A DNA stretch of 64,000 nucleotides from Flaccisagitta enflata. Lineage: Eukaryota > Chaetognatha > Sagittoidea > Aphragmophora. Where the stretch lies: the NCBI GenBank assembly GCA_965153355.1, contig OZ231128.1, positions 5,394,001 through 5,458,000 on the forward strand. Reading direction: 5' to 3'. The notes below the pieces were generated by a model that did no database searches, was not told the origin of the DNA, and saw nothing but the letters and a program-made list of their open reading frames with translations. The position numbers and the translations under genes are program-made. This document shows positions 10,816-22,433 of this stretch, piece after piece. How positions within the stretch are numbered: position 1 is the stretch's first letter; each line of letters opens with the position of its first letter.

Positions 10816-11249
10816 TAGTCGCAAAAGCGTTAGATGGTCAGCGGTACCCGTTGCCCCTATGTGAGTGTGTGGGTGTAAGGTGGTTAGAGGGGCAGCGGCC
10901 CCGAAGGGGCCGATGACCTATGCTGTTTGTATTTGAGCCTCAAGGCTGGGATTAGGGCTAGGAGGCTGGCAATGGGGCCTTGAGGCTGGGATTTGAGCCT
11001 CGAGGCTGAGATTTGAGCCTCGAGGCCGGGATTTGAGCCTCAAGGCTGGGATTTAAACCTCGAGGCTGAGATTTGAGCCTCCAGGCTGGGGTTTTGAGCC
11101 ACCAGGCTGGGATTTGAGCCTCCAGGCTAGGATTTGAACCTCAAATCTAGGACTTGGGCCTCAAGGGGGGGTACGCTGGAGAAGGAGGAGGAGGAGAAAA
11201 TTCTCCTGTGTGAAAGCATAGGTCATCGGCCCCTTCGGGGCCGCTGCCC
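10816..11249 (-). mobile_element. D element copy 1, inserted in the left palindrome arm
   Basis: In this strand order it reads TAGTCGCAAAAGCGTTAGAT, GGTCAGCGGTACCCG, then a run of GAGCCTCAAGGCTGGGATTT-like minisatellite units, and ends GGGGCCGCTGCCC. The opposite arm shows the uninterrupted site near 14165-14180, which fixes both ends to within the flanking A/T run. Confidence 0.9.
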
Positions 11250-12334
11250 AAAAAGGGGTAAGAAATGACCTATATTTGGTTTTTTAGCCATAAATGGTTC
11301 GAATTTTGCCTCACATGCTTGAAATTTTGCATAGAGACTGCCTTTGGTATTGCCCATGAGAGAAAAAAAAGAGTTGACCAAGTCCCTAAATATTTTGCCT
11401 GTAAACGGCAAAAGTTCAAAAAATCAAAAATCAAAATTTTGCAAAAATCTTCAAAAAGAGCTATTTCTAGGAAGATTTTTTAAAAATTTCCACACGCTAC
11501 TGGAAACAAATCTTCAAATGCATATTTACTTGTGTACAAAATTTGGTGGCACTTCTATAACCGTGAGACTCAAAAATACCCTTAAAAGCCTCAAAAAATG
11601 GGTCCAAAAATACTGCAATTCTTGTTACTTGGGTACACTTTAGGTCGCTATGGCCAAACGCTTTAAACCATCTGCACAAAATTTTGCACACTAGTCCTTA
11701 GGTATTAAGAGAGTCTCCATGCTAAATTACAGCCTCCAAATCAAATCTCAAGTATGATTTTTTGGCCATAGTTTCCTCTTAAAAGGCCAAAAAATGCCAA
11801 TTTTCACCTTTTTTTGGCTGTAAAACACCTAATTTTTGGGCTATATGCCTGAAATTTTGCATGTAGATCTACTAGTTGTAGGTTAATACCTGTGCAAAAT
11901 TTTGACATAGTGCTCAAATCATTAGTGTGATTTTTTGGCAAAATATTCCCAAAAACGGCTTAAAAATACAAAATTATGGCCTTTTTAGGCCATAAAACAC
12001 TCTATATCTGGACTTAGTAGCCAAAATTTTGCACACATGCTCCAAAGTGATGAAAAAAACACCATGCTTAATTTCAGCTGCTTAGTAAGATTCTTTGAGT
12101 GACTTTTCTACCTAATTTTTCTGAAAAAAAACTACAAACACAGATTTTTAGTGTTTTTAGGCCATGAAGAGCTAAGGATTGGGGCTAAATGTATGAAATT
12201 TTGCACCTATCATCAGTCGTAACGGGATATGCTCCATACTAAATTTTAGTCTCTAGCCAAAATTTTCAGTAAGAATTTTTAGCCATTTACTCCCCAAAAT
12301 GATCCAAAGTTGCAAAATTTTAGCTGTTTTATTG

Positions 12335-12523
12335 AACTATTAACAGCCTTAGCGAGCTCTAGTTTTGCATTTCTTGAGCCATTTGTGGGGATTTTTTTTG
12401 CCAAAAAATGATAAATAGAATTAGAATTTGAGTAAGAGGCCAAAACCTGGCATGAATATTTTCCCATCACTTGGAAACTAACAAAACTTCAGGCGAATAG
12501 CCAAAGAAATGAGCCATTGAGGG
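12335..12523. other. Spacer at the centre of the giant palindrome
   Basis: Unique, non-inverted sequence of 189 bp between the arms. It resembles the arm units in composition and has no separate feature. Confidence 0.7.
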
Positions 12524-13152
12524 CAATAAAACAGCTAAAATTTTGCAACTTTGGATCATTTTGGGGAGTAAATGGCTAAAAATTCTTACTGAAAATTTTG
12601 ACTAGAGACTAAAATTTAGTATGGAGCATATCCCGTTACGACTGATGATAGGTGCAAAATTTCATACATTTAGCCCCAATCCTTAGCTCTTCATGGCCTA
12701 AAAACACTAAAAATCTGTGTTTGTAGTTTTTTTTCAGAAAAATTAGGTAGAAAAGTCACTCAAAGAATCTTACTAAGCAGCTGAAATTAAGCATGGTGTT
12801 TTTTTCATGACTTTGGAGCATGTGTGCAAAATTTTGGCTACTAAGTCCAGATATAGAGTGTTTTATGGCCTAAAAAGGCCATAATTTTGTATTTTTAAGC
12901 CGTTTTTGGGAATATTTTGCCAAAAAATCACACTAATGATTTGAGCACTATGTCAAAATTTTGCACAGGTATTAACCTACAACTAGTAGATCTACATGCA
13001 AAATTTCAGGCATATGGCCCAAAAATTAGGTGTTTTACAGCCAAAAAAAGGTGAAAATTGGCATTTTTTGGCCTTTTAAGAGGAAACTATGGCCAAAAAA
13101 TCATACTTGAGATTTGATTTGGAGGCTGTAATTTGGCATGGAGACTCTCTTA

Positions 13153-13709
13153 CACCGTCTTCGGATCGGACTGTGAAATGCAAAACCTTTATAGCTCCTA
13201 AACCACTAGGAAAAAAATCATGAAATTTTCAGTGAATATTGGTAACATGTGACGGTTTTTGCATGTCAAAGCTCAGATCATGATATAGAAAAGGTGAGGG
13301 AAAAACAAAATATTGAAAGAAAACCCATTTTTGATTAAGATCAATTTTTCCCCATTTCGTTAGAAAGGAGATGTCTTTATCTGCTTGAAATTGCTTTGCA
13401 TTTCAACAAAAACTCTAGGATTTATTTTCAATGACAGATGTTAACTTATGTATTATCTATTTGCTGCATATTCTGAGAGAAAAACAGCACCTTCTAAAAA
13501 AAAACAGGTAAAAAAAGCTAATTTGTTTAAAAAATGGATGTTCATTCAATATTTTGTTTTCCCCTCACCTTTTCTATATTATGATCTGAGCTTTGACATG
13601 CAAAAACCGTCACATGTTACCAATATTCACTGAAAATTTCATGACTTTTTTCCTAGTGGTTTAGGAGCTATAAAGGTTTTGCATTTCACAGTCCGATCCG
13701 AAGACGGTG
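13153..13709. mobile_element. TA-flanked MITE M5 (557 bp) in the right palindrome arm
   Basis: The terminal inverted repeats are about 150 bp long, beginning CACCGTCTTCGGATCGGACT and running through CCTTTTCTATA. TA lies at 13151-13152 and 13710-13711. The left arm keeps the empty site GGTATTAAGAGAGTC near 11701. The centre is AT-rich with no transposase. Confidence 0.93.
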
Positions 13710-15182
13710 TAATACCTAAGGACTAGTGTGCAAAATTTTGTGCAGATGGTTTAAAGCGTTTGGCCATAGCGACCTAAAGTGTACCCAAGTAACAAGAATT
13801 GCAGTATTTTTGGACCCATTTTTTGAGGCTTTTAAGGGTATTTTTGAGTCTCACGGTTATAGAAGTGCCACCAAATTTTGTACACAAGTAAATATGCATT
13901 TGGAGATTTGTTTCCAGTAGCGTGTGGAAATTTTTGAAAAATCTTCTTAGAAATAGCTCTTTTTGAAGATTTTTGCAAAATTTTGATTTTTGATTTTTTG
14001 AACTTTTGCCGTTTACAGGCAAAATATTTAGGAACTTGGTCAACTCTTTTTTTTCTCTCATGGGCAATACCAAAGGCAGTCTCTATGCAAAATTTCAAGC
14101 ATGTGAGGCAAAATTTGAACCATTTATGGCTAAAAAACCAAATATAGGTCATTTTTTACCCCTTTTTTGGCTTTTCTAGCCTAAAATTCCTACTTAATGT
14201 TTAGTTGGAAAGCTGAAATTTGGCACAAATATGCCCCTTATATATTGGGACTTGCATGCAAAATTTTAGGCAAATCGCTTGAAGCGTTTGGCCATAGCGT
14301 TACCAAATATCCCTAGGGGTCCAAATATGCAAAATTTTGGGTCGTTTTTTTTAATACTTTAAAATTGAATTTTGTCCTTTTGGGTTAATGTACCCCTCTG
14401 AAAGTTTGGGAATAAGTTGGTTCACTTGATGACAATAGATTCCCTGAGTGGGCGCCCTTGATTCCAATATTTTCCTTGAACAAGCCCTTTTTGAAAATCA
14501 GGTCAAAATTTTAATCCTCAATTTTTGGGTTTTTAGGCCAAAAAATGAAAAAAACGTCAGATTTTTTCAAAAATTTTTGTTTTTTGAGTAAATTAGGGTA
14601 AAATTAAAGGCTAAAAACAGTTTCAGACTTTTAGCTCAAAAAAACAAAATTTTACCTCAAAATTGAAACATAGCCCTTTTTTTGAAAATAGACCTAGACT
14701 TTAAACAGCCATAACTTCGCTTCTACTGAACGGATTTGGCTGAAATTTTGCATGGAAGTAGAAAAAAGGCATATTTTTCTTCACCTAAAATTTTATAGTC
14801 ATCGGTCAATTAGTTTGGCGTCAGCGCAACTTCAAAGTTTTTTTTTTTGAAAAAAACGCGTTTTTTGAAGGGGTACACTTAAAAATCGAACGTGTACCCC
14901 TTCCAGTCTTGTTCAGCACGAAAAACTGACCCTGTATACAAATTTTCAGACCTTCTTCCAGATTCGCCGAATCCTTTCTCTTAAATCCTGGACTAAAATT
15001 TGGCTTGGACCTGAGCCGGACTTAGCTACCTTGGGGCCCTAGGCTTGAGAGCTACCACGGGGCCCCCCCTTTGCTGTCTAGACGAGAAAGGCATTCATCT
15101 TTCTAAACTTAGAAAAAAAAAGAACATGTATTGAATGAAAGTGTTTTAATGGAAAATCAAAACAAAAGAGAAGGAAAAAAAT

Positions 15183-15198
15183 AGTTTCTTTCTTTTTT

Positions 15199-15237
<39 letters not shown>

Positions 15238-15238
15238 C

Positions 15239-15301
<63 letters not shown>

Positions 15302-15302
15302 C

Positions 15303-15341
<39 letters not shown>

Positions 15342-15482
15342 AATGTTTTCTTTCAATTTTTTTTCTTTCTCTTCTCTTTTTTCTTTCTTTCTCTTTCTTT
15401 TTTTTTTTCTTTCTTTTTTCTTCTTTCTTTTTTCTTTTTTCTTTTTTTCTTTTTTTCTTTCTTTCTTTTTCTTTTTTTCTTT
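15183..15482. repeat. (TTTC)n and irregular T/C tract
   Basis: (TTTC)n with a few CTCT interruptions to about 15340, then irregular T(n)C runs to 15482, where a D element begins directly. Confidence 0.96.
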
Positions 15483-15484
15483 TT

Positions 15485-15911
15485 GGGCAGTGGCCTCGTA
15501 GGGGACGAAGTCCTGTAGAACACAGGGGGACTTTCATTCATCTGTCTGTTTGTTTGCCCCCCCCCCCCCAGGCCCTCTTAGCCTGAGGGGGAAGATTTCA
15601 GGCCTAAGAGGGCAGTTTAAGGCCTGAGAGGGCAGATTTCAGGCCTGAGAGGGTAGATTTCAGGCCTGAGAGGATAGATTTTGGGCCTGAGAGTCTCAGG
15701 CCCTAAAATGCCCTCTTAGGCCTGAAATCTGCCCCCTCAGGCCTAGAATCTGCCTTCTCGGGCCTTAAACCTGCTCTCACAGATTCAAGGCCTAAGATGG
15801 CAGATTTCAGGCCTGAGAGGGCAGATTTCAGGCCTGGGAGGGCACTCCAATCCACGATCATGCAAAGCAGTGCAACGGGTATCGCTGACCAGATATTGCC
15901 CTAGGGCGACT
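15485..15911 (+). mobile_element. D element copy 2 (GACGAAGTCC subtype)
   Basis: Starts GGGCAGTGGCCTCGTAGGGG and ACGAAGTCCTGTAGAACACA, carries AGGCCTGAGAGGGCAGATTT minisatellite units in both orientations, and ends CAACGGGTATCGCTGACCAG and TTGCCCTAGGGCGACT. The closing GCCCTAGGGC can form a hairpin just before GACT. Confidence 0.82.
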
Positions 15912-15988
15912 GGTTTCTTTCTTTCTTTGTTTTTTTTTTCCCCTTTCTTTTTCCCCTTTTTCTTCTCCCTCTTTCCTCTTCCCTTTTT

Positions 15989-16093
15989 AGGTGCGACAAA
16001 GCACCTCTATAACTGGCTTTGTCCCTCGGTCGGTTGGTAACGCATTCGTTCGACGATCAACACGTCGCACCTTATTGGCCTACTTGGCCTTGT
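15989..16093 (+). mobile_element. G element copy 1 (105 bp)
   Basis: Starts AGGTGCGACAAAGCACCTCT, passes GGTCGGTTGGTAACGCA and GTCGCACCTTATTGG, and ends CTTGGCCTTGTTTT. The layout is the same as A (terminal hairpin-like GTGCG/GCAC, CGGT segment, GGCCTTGTT end) but shorter. A second copy is at 59623-59726. Confidence 0.7.
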
Positions 16094-16114
16094 TTTCCTA
16101 GGAGTAGGGGCTGT

Positions 16115-16292
<178 letters not shown>

Positions 16293-16299
16293 GAACACA

Positions 16300-17255
16300 C
16301 AAATTTGTGGCTTCTCTCAAAGGTCATCATGCTCAAAAAACAAATTTTATCTTCCCATTTTTCGCGGAACATGCACCTTTAATAACCTTCCGTTGCAACA
16401 TGCACTGAATTTGATTCGGAATTATTTCAAAGCTGGATGGGTCAGATATGGTAAATAACTAATATAAGTTGATAAATTGATAATAGTGCGAGCCTACCCC
16501 TCTATAACCAATCCATACGTAACGGAAATCCTCCTATTTCAAATCTTGGTTACTTAATTATATCTGATTTCATTTCTTACAATGGCTTTTACGGAAAATA
16601 AAGATGGTAAATCATCACATCTACGTTATGAAACCATTTTTTCCATGGCAATTGCTGGTAATCAAAATTTATCCTATGTTAGCGGGGGAAAGTGAAAGTG
16701 AAAGTGAAGTCCATTTTTCATGGTGGAGTTAGTGAATGACGCAGCATGTAAATATTTGTCAGTGAAGTAGATCTGATGGCGTTATTATATGTAATTTTTT
16801 ACACAAAGTAGCTATGAAGCTGTTGAACACAAATCATTAACAAACAGCAACATTTAGGCAGCGGCTTTTTGCCAATTCCGGTTTTTCTAGCTGGAAAAAG
16901 GGTTCGAACCCATGAAAATCTTCACTTTCCCTGTCTAGTGTCTACCTATGTTACCAAATTTCAAATTTTATAGATGGAGGTCTTAAACCATAGTTTAATC
17001 ACAGCTTATATTCAACATTGTATGTGAAAGTGTGGAATATAAAAGATTGAAAATTGATGCCGCAAAAAGGAACCACGGGATCAATGTGCGGCGCTGTGTT
17101 TTAGAATGACCTTTAGCATATCATGTCTTGTCATATAAAAAAAGCAAAAGAATCATCTAAAAATAAAACTGAAGGAAACTAGATTGCCTGCTTTAACGAT
17201 TACAATTTAAAGATTCTACATTGGAAAGATTTCTTCTTCTTGGCGTTAACCCGCT
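16300..17255. other. Unassigned interval
   Basis: No gene, RNA or named repeat is visible. AT-rich, with short GTGAAA triplication at 16691-16707. Confidence 0.4.
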
Positions 17256-17264
17256 CTCCTTTTT

Positions 17265-17467
17265 AGTCGCGTGCTACGCGACTCTACACCCCGCTTTGTC
17301 GGTCCGTCGGTCCGTTGGTCCATCCGTCCGTCGGTCCGTCACACTTTACTCTTTTTGGGTTTTTGCGGTCACTGGCATCACTGCTCCTGCCCATATGATG
17401 CATTGACCTCAATTACGGCCCCTGCCCACCCGCACGCGACTGGGGTAGCCGTGTATCCGGCCTTGTT
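17265..17467 (+). mobile_element. A element copy 3 (near-consensus)
   Basis: AGTCGCGTGCTACGCGACTC hairpin, TACACCCCGCTTTGTC, GGTCCGTCGG tract, CACTTTACTCTTTTTGGG, ACTGCTCCTGCCCA, then CCGCACGCGACTGGGGTAGC and CGTGTATCCGGCCTTGTT. It serves as the reference for the family in this window. Confidence 0.9.
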
Positions 17468-17658
17468 CCATACGCAGACGCCCCATTTCCCTCGTCCATA
17501 CCTCCCCTTTTCATACCTTTCACTTTCTTTGCACCCAAACTCCCTCCTCCTCAACTTCCACCTTCACCTCAACCTCCGCGTCAAATTTGGCGCTTTTTTC
17601 AGTGTCCTGTCCTCATTGTCACCATCTTTGTTGTCACCGCCACCGTTGATACCACTTT

Positions 17659-17773
17659 AGTCGCGGACACGCGACTCAACACCTTGCCGTGTCGGTCCGT
17701 CGGTCCGTCGGTCGGTTGGTCACATTTTTGAATTCCGAGCAGTTTTCGCATTACTGCTCCTATCCGGCCTTGT
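17659..17773 (+). mobile_element. A element copy 4, short form
   Basis: AGTCGCGGACACGCGACTCA start and TATCCGGCCTTGTTTT end with the middle shortened. The GGACA hairpin variant differs from copy 3. Confidence 0.82.
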
Positions 17774-18000
17774 TTTTTCGTCAGTCGTCATCACCGTCAT
17801 CTTCGTCATTCCCATCGCTTTTGTCGACATTTGTATGAAAGTTGGTCAACATTACCACAAAACCAAAACTAGGATATGGATAAGAGCCTTAGAAGCTCTC
17901 ACTGGTGTTTTATCCGAACCGTTCACAACTATTCTTATGAATGTTGAAACAAAAATCCACTTCAAACCTTACCAAAAAAGCTAAATTGATACTAGTATTG

Positions 18001-18283
18001 AGGGGGCGTTTCTAGTCACAGACAATCACGTTTTGAACATCACAAGGTCGCTCGCTACGTTTGTTCGCTCACACCGCTCACTCCGCTCACTCCGCTCACT
18101 CGCTCTGCAGCGCTCCGCTTTGCTACGCTTGCTTCGCTCGCTCGCTCGCTCCGTTCATGGGCTCGCTCACTCACTTCGCTCACTCCCTCGTTGGACAGTT
18201 GAAATTCTTGAATATGTGTTCACACTGTTAACGCGTTTCACAGGAACAAACGCGTTTTTGGCGCTCACTAGAAACACGCCCTT
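18001..18283 (+). mobile_element. E element copy 2
   Basis: Starts GGGGGCGTTTCTAGTCACAG, has the CGCTCACTCCGCTCACTC array and GTTGGACAGTTGAAATTCTT, and ends GCTCACTAGAAACACGCCCT. The two ends are inverted copies of each other. Confidence 0.88.
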
Positions 18284-18295
18284 AGACTTCATCCC

Positions 18296-18605
18296 GTGTT
18301 ACAGCAGGTCGAACTCACTGGACTCTGGTCTCAAACAAATTAACCACAAGAAATGTCCACAAGAGATATCCACAAGAAATATCCATTGGTTGCGGCGGCT
18401 TTAAGCGCATACATATACAAATAGAAGGAGAGAGGGGGACGATCTCCTTCTTATGTTACAAAGAAATATGGCGCAGAGTTAAGACGGAGTGGGGGGGGTT
18501 ACTGTGGCTCTCCTTCCCGCGTTACAGGAGTTAAAACGGGGGGGGACTGTCCTTCCCGCGTTGCAGCAGGTTGAGCTCACTGGACTCTGGTCTCAAGCAG
18601 AGACT
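18296..18605 (+). repeat. Degenerate direct duplication
   Basis: GTTACAGCAGGTCGAACTCA, followed by CTGGACTCTGGTCTCAA, occurs near 18298 and again near 18558. The intervening CTCCTTCCCGCGTTACAG-like segments are also repeated. Confidence 0.55.
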
Positions 18606-18728
18606 TTTAACGGTGGCAGGAATTAAGGAAATGCGAAACGACAAAAGGAAAACGCTCAATACCAATAAAGGCGGCTTTCATAGACGGACATAGACACACG
18701 CACACACACTCACACGCACTAACTCTCT

Positions 18729-18844
<116 letters not shown>

Positions 18845-19165
18845 GCAGAACAAAATGCAAAAGCTAGCGTCATAAAAGTCAATTTGTGCAACATGTTGAC
18901 TTTTCTCTCTTGTTACAGAGGGCTGGAAATTAGGTTCAATGGAAAATAACAGTTTTTGGGAAAATGCGAAGAAAAAAAAATGAGAAAATCATAACACAAA
19001 AAATAATCATCGTAGAGACCTCTGCACTGGTTGGCACCATTTGAATGAGAAAAATGAGCTCTTTCTTAGCAATCAAAAAATGTGTCATTCCAGCTCAAAA
19101 ACGGCTCAACTTTCAAAAATTGCCCCAAATCAAAAATGGAAAACTTTATTCCTCCCCTATGTTTC

Positions 19166-19201
19166 AAAAAGTCGAATTACGTAATTCGACATTTTTCCAA
19201 T

Positions 19202-19252
<51 letters not shown>
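19166..19252. repeat. Perfect palindrome next to a (GA)n tract
   Basis: GTCGAATTACGTAATTCGAC at 19171-19190 is a perfect 20-bp palindrome flanked by A5 and a near T5. A (GA)n tract follows at 19205-19252. Confidence 0.85.
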
Positions 19253-19418
19253 GAAGACGGTCAAACGGAAAAAGAGTGACAGACGAGCGCAGGCGAACAG
19301 AAAAGCTGATAGACAAACAGTTAGACAAACATAAATACAGAAAAACTGAAAGACAGACAATCAGATTCAAAGAGAGCCGAGTGTATCCGGCCAATAGGGA
19401 AAAGGAGGAAAGGAAGTA

Positions 19419-19675
19419 AACAAGGCCAATACCTTAGAGTCGCGTGCGGTTGTTAAGACCATGGACTAAAAGACTAAAAGACTAAAAGACTACAAGACCA
19501 AGACTAAGAGACTAAATATGAATAGACTTGAATTAACTTTAGATAACTAAAATGACTTAAAATGGCGTAAAACGATGAAAAAATAGAGTAAAACGACAAA
19601 AAAAAAGTTGCCGAGAGACACACCGACCGATGGACAGCCGGACAGAGTGGGTTGTAGAGTCGCGTGCACGCGACT
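19419..19675 (-). mobile_element. A element copy 5 with AGACTAAA minisatellite
   Basis: AACAAGGCCAATACC start, AGTCGCGTGCGG subterminal motif, then GACTAAAAGACTAAAA units and AAATGACTTAAAATG, ending in AGTCGCGTGCACGCGACTAA. The shorter CCGACCGATGG stretch replaces the usual long tract. A GA tract follows at about 19695-19741. Confidence 0.8.
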
Positions 19676-19693
19676 AAAAAGAGAAACAAAGAG

Positions 19694-19742
<49 letters not shown>

Positions 19743-19744
19743 GT

Positions 19745-20020
19745 CTCTAGTCTTTCTCCTTCTTGTGGTCTCGTCGCTGAGTAACGACAAACATTTCATA
19801 CAGGAAATTGACGTTAGCCTCATTGTTTTATCTCAACGTTGTAAGGCAAGTAATCCGCCGACGAAAGGAAAGACTGATGAAGACCAGATTATGCAAATCA
19901 AATACATTAGATGCCTATTTAAACACCTCGGATGGTACTAAGAACTCTTCATGTGGTAAGAATATAAATACGTAGTCACAAAAGCGTTAGATGGTCAGCG
20001 GTTCCCGTGCCCTGCTTGTC
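19745..20020. other. Mostly unassigned; D tail fragment at its end
   Basis: Near 19976-20018, TAGTCACAAAAGCGTTAGAT and GGTCAGCGGTTCCCGTGCCC match the minus-strand tail of D. The remaining bases show nothing recognisable. Confidence 0.55.
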
Positions 20021-20157
20021 TATGAAAAAAAAACGACTGAAAACCCTATCATTGGCCTCACCCATTAGTATCACAAACTACCCCCCCCCCCACTGTATAC
20101 CATCTTATCCTCCTCATAACCGCACGCATACTCCTCAGTCCTCTCATGATCTCATCA

Positions 20158-20314
20158 CACACACACACACACACACCACCACCACCACCACCACCACCAC
20201 CACCACCACCACCACCACCACCACCACCACCACCCCCACCACCACCACCACACACCACCACACACCACCACCACCACCACCACCACCACCACCACCACCA
20301 CCACCACCACCACC
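20158..20314. repeat. (CA)n - (ACC)n microsatellite
   Basis: A short CA tract changes to ACC units through about 20313 with a few CACACC breaks. Confidence 0.97.
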
Positions 20315-20474
20315 AAAATATGATGTTTTTGTTTGGCCAAATCTCAATCTATCACGAAAGCAAACATCTTCAGGCCGATCCAAGATGGAAGAAAGGGACT
20401 CCACTCCCAGAAGACGCTTGAAAAAGCGCCAACAAAGAAAACAAGAGCCATTTGTCAAAACGAGATTACACTCG

Positions 20475-20645
20475 GTGATTGACAGCAATTGCCACAAATG
20501 AAATATTTGATTAACAGCGATTGCCACGCATGAAATACTTAGTTGATAGCAAGAGCTATGTATGAATTACTTGATTGACAGCAATTGCTACGCATAAAAT
20601 ACTAGATTGACAGTGAGTGCCATGCTTGAAATACTTGAAAAATGA
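20475..20645 (+). repeat. Minisatellite of about 42 bp, about four units
   Basis: Each unit reads close to GATTGACAGCAATTGCCACG followed by CATGAAATACTT. Divergence between units is moderate. Confidence 0.8.
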
Positions 20646-20753
20646 AAGTAATAAAGATATTCTATGAATACCTTTTGCATGCACTTCTTGGTTTATTCTT
20701 TTTTCTTTTTATTTCAGCAAAAACAACAAAAACAAAAAAACGAAAAAAAAAAA

Positions 20754-20895
20754 AACAAGGCCAAGTTAGGCCAATAGATGCGTCCTGTGATTAAAGAATA
20801 AATGAATGAGTGAATGATAGAATAGATGAGTGAGTGAATGAAAGATAGAATAGTTGAGTGAATGAATGACTGAATAGATGAGTAAATGAATGTTT
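20754..20895 (-). repeat. H repeat copy 3
   Basis: AACAAGGCCAAGTTAGGCCA and ATAGATGCGTCCTG, then GAATGAGTGAATGA-type repeats. This is the reverse-complement layout of H copies 1 and 2. Confidence 0.6.
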
Positions 20896-21545
20896 GACCA
20901 AAGGAATATGGGACAAGGTATGAAGAACATGAAGAGAATTGATTGTGCATGTTCCTTACGAAAGAGTGACCAAAACATAGGCCAACATATGTGCACAAAC
21001 TGGACAAAAGACATTTGTTGCTTCCCACTGGAACATCCCTGTAGCTTTTCATGGGTCATAATGGTTCATTTTTTTCTTTATTTTGATATCCATCGTCGTT
21101 GTTGTCTCTATTTGTCCAAGTTCTTTGGTTAGCAGTCCGTCCCAACTCCTAAGTGGTCCCTGATGAGGACAACATTCCAACTCGTTTCTTCATTTTTACA
21201 ACTTTCACTCATTCAACTTTTTTCTCAAACATGTTTCATGTAAATACTACCTGCACTTACTTCAAGTGTAAACACATGTGGTCGCATGGAATAAGATTGA
21301 TCAATATAACAATGCAGTTACTTTTATTTGCCTCAGCACAAGAAAACATCAATTTTAGTTACATTACATTTATCACATTTCATGGTGCGCATTGCACAGT
21401 CAAGGCGGATATGCGTTTGTCGCTAAAGATTTACAGTTGCTGCAAATATATCGTACAGAATGCAAGAAAAGTTCAATATATACCGCAACGTTTACAAGCA
21501 AAATATTTCAAACCCTCAGCCACCACCGCCCCCCTCCCCCGCCTT
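20896..21545. other. Unassigned interval
   Basis: No gene or family member could be supported. ORFs here have no domain that I recognise. Confidence 0.4.
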
Positions 21546-21552
21546 GTTTTTT

Positions 21553-21700
21553 AGTTGCGGACACGCAACTCTATAAGAGGCTTTGTCCGTCCATCAGTAC
21601 GTCGGTCTGTGAGTCCCTTGGTCCGTGAACACGAGTCGAAAAGTGCGAAAATGAGCGTTTTAAATGCATTTTGTGTATGTAAGTGGGGGACTTGGGTAAG
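21553..21700 (+). mobile_element. B element, 5-prime part
   Basis: AGTTGCGGACACGCAACTCT hairpin, ATAAGAGGCTTTGTCCGTCC, then GAGTCGAAAAGTGCGAAAAT and GCGTTTTAAATGCATTTTGT. It resembles 58421-58560 but loses the usual B end. Confidence 0.7.
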
Positions 21701-22084
21701 GCCTTGCGGGTCTGGCCGTGAGAAGGCCGAGGCTCGGTTTTGAGGCCAAACCCGAAATTCGATTTGTATACAGACCGACTTTGTTTTTTAGGATATTTTG
21801 CTTCTTTATTATTCTTTCTTTTTTTCAGTCATCCAATTTTTTTTTGCATAAGTTGCATTTAATTACTTGTTTTTTTCTTTACATGTTGTTCAAGCTGATT
21901 TATTTTCTATTTTAGCTCACATTTTTTCTCAAATTTTTAGCTATTTCAGTGTATCTGTGTCTGTGTCTTTGTGTTTTCAATGTGTGTATGTATGTGTCTA
22001 AGTGTTCTTTTTTCCTTTTTTTTTCTTGATTTTTTTTTTGTTTTGTTTTTTTTTCTTCCTTTTTTGTCTCTCATTTCTCTGTCT

Positions 22085-22097
22085 TTCTATCTGTCTC

Positions 22098-22128
<31 letters not shown>

Positions 22129-22134
22129 GTCTGG

Positions 22135-22207
<73 letters not shown>
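22085..22207. repeat. (GTCT)n - (CT)n microsatellite
   Basis: CTGT units to about 22143, then pure CT to 22207. Confidence 0.96.
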
Positions 22208-22210
<3 letters not shown>

Positions 22211-22433
22211 TACACAATACACATGCTTAAGGTACAAAATACATAGAAAAAAATAATCATACACCTAAAAGAGTAAAATTACAAATCAGTTCTTTGTTGT
22301 CATTAAGTTTATTATGGTTTGTCCCTTGCATAAACATGGCAAATTATCAAATATCTTTTTCTTACTATGTTTACTTTAAAAACCGATGTAAACCCAATAC
22401 AAAACCGAAGAAGTGCTATACTTTCTTATAACG

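Larger units (their letters stand above)
10012..14970. mobile_element. Giant foldback/palindrome, about 1.89-kb arms
   Basis: The left arm 10012-12334 and right arm 12524-14970 are inverted copies around a 189-bp spacer. Outer landmarks are CGGCGAATCTGGAAGAAGGT on the left and its complement near 14955. The inner edge CTGTTTTATTG at 12324 faces CAATAAAACAG at 12524. Subtracting the D element in the left arm and the TA-flanked MITE in the right arm leaves about 1889 and 1888 bp, so the arms are nearly colinear. The arms contain degenerate units of roughly 170-190 bp, each with an AAATTTTGCA motif. No ORF of interest lies inside. It may be a foldback-type transposon or an inverted genomic duplication; the repeated units favour the former. 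Confidence 0.9.

Noticed and set aside
13726-14152. Frames at 11265-11691 and 13726-14152 giving the same protein on opposite strands
   Set aside because: They are the two arms of the giant palindrome. Identity follows from the inverted repeat and not from coding constraint; the frames are AT-rich with no domains.
18033-18404. Arg/Ser/Leu-rich ORFs inside the E elements (also at 4443, 28194, 36126, 41752, 45410)
   Set aside because: The frame is not kept among the eight E copies and the amino-acid pattern follows the CGCTCACTC array, so this is not a conserved protein.
20475-20645. Possible CRISPR-like array of regularly spaced repeats
   Set aside because: The whole unit of about 42 bp is repeated, including what would be the spacer, so it is an ordinary minisatellite in a eukaryotic context.
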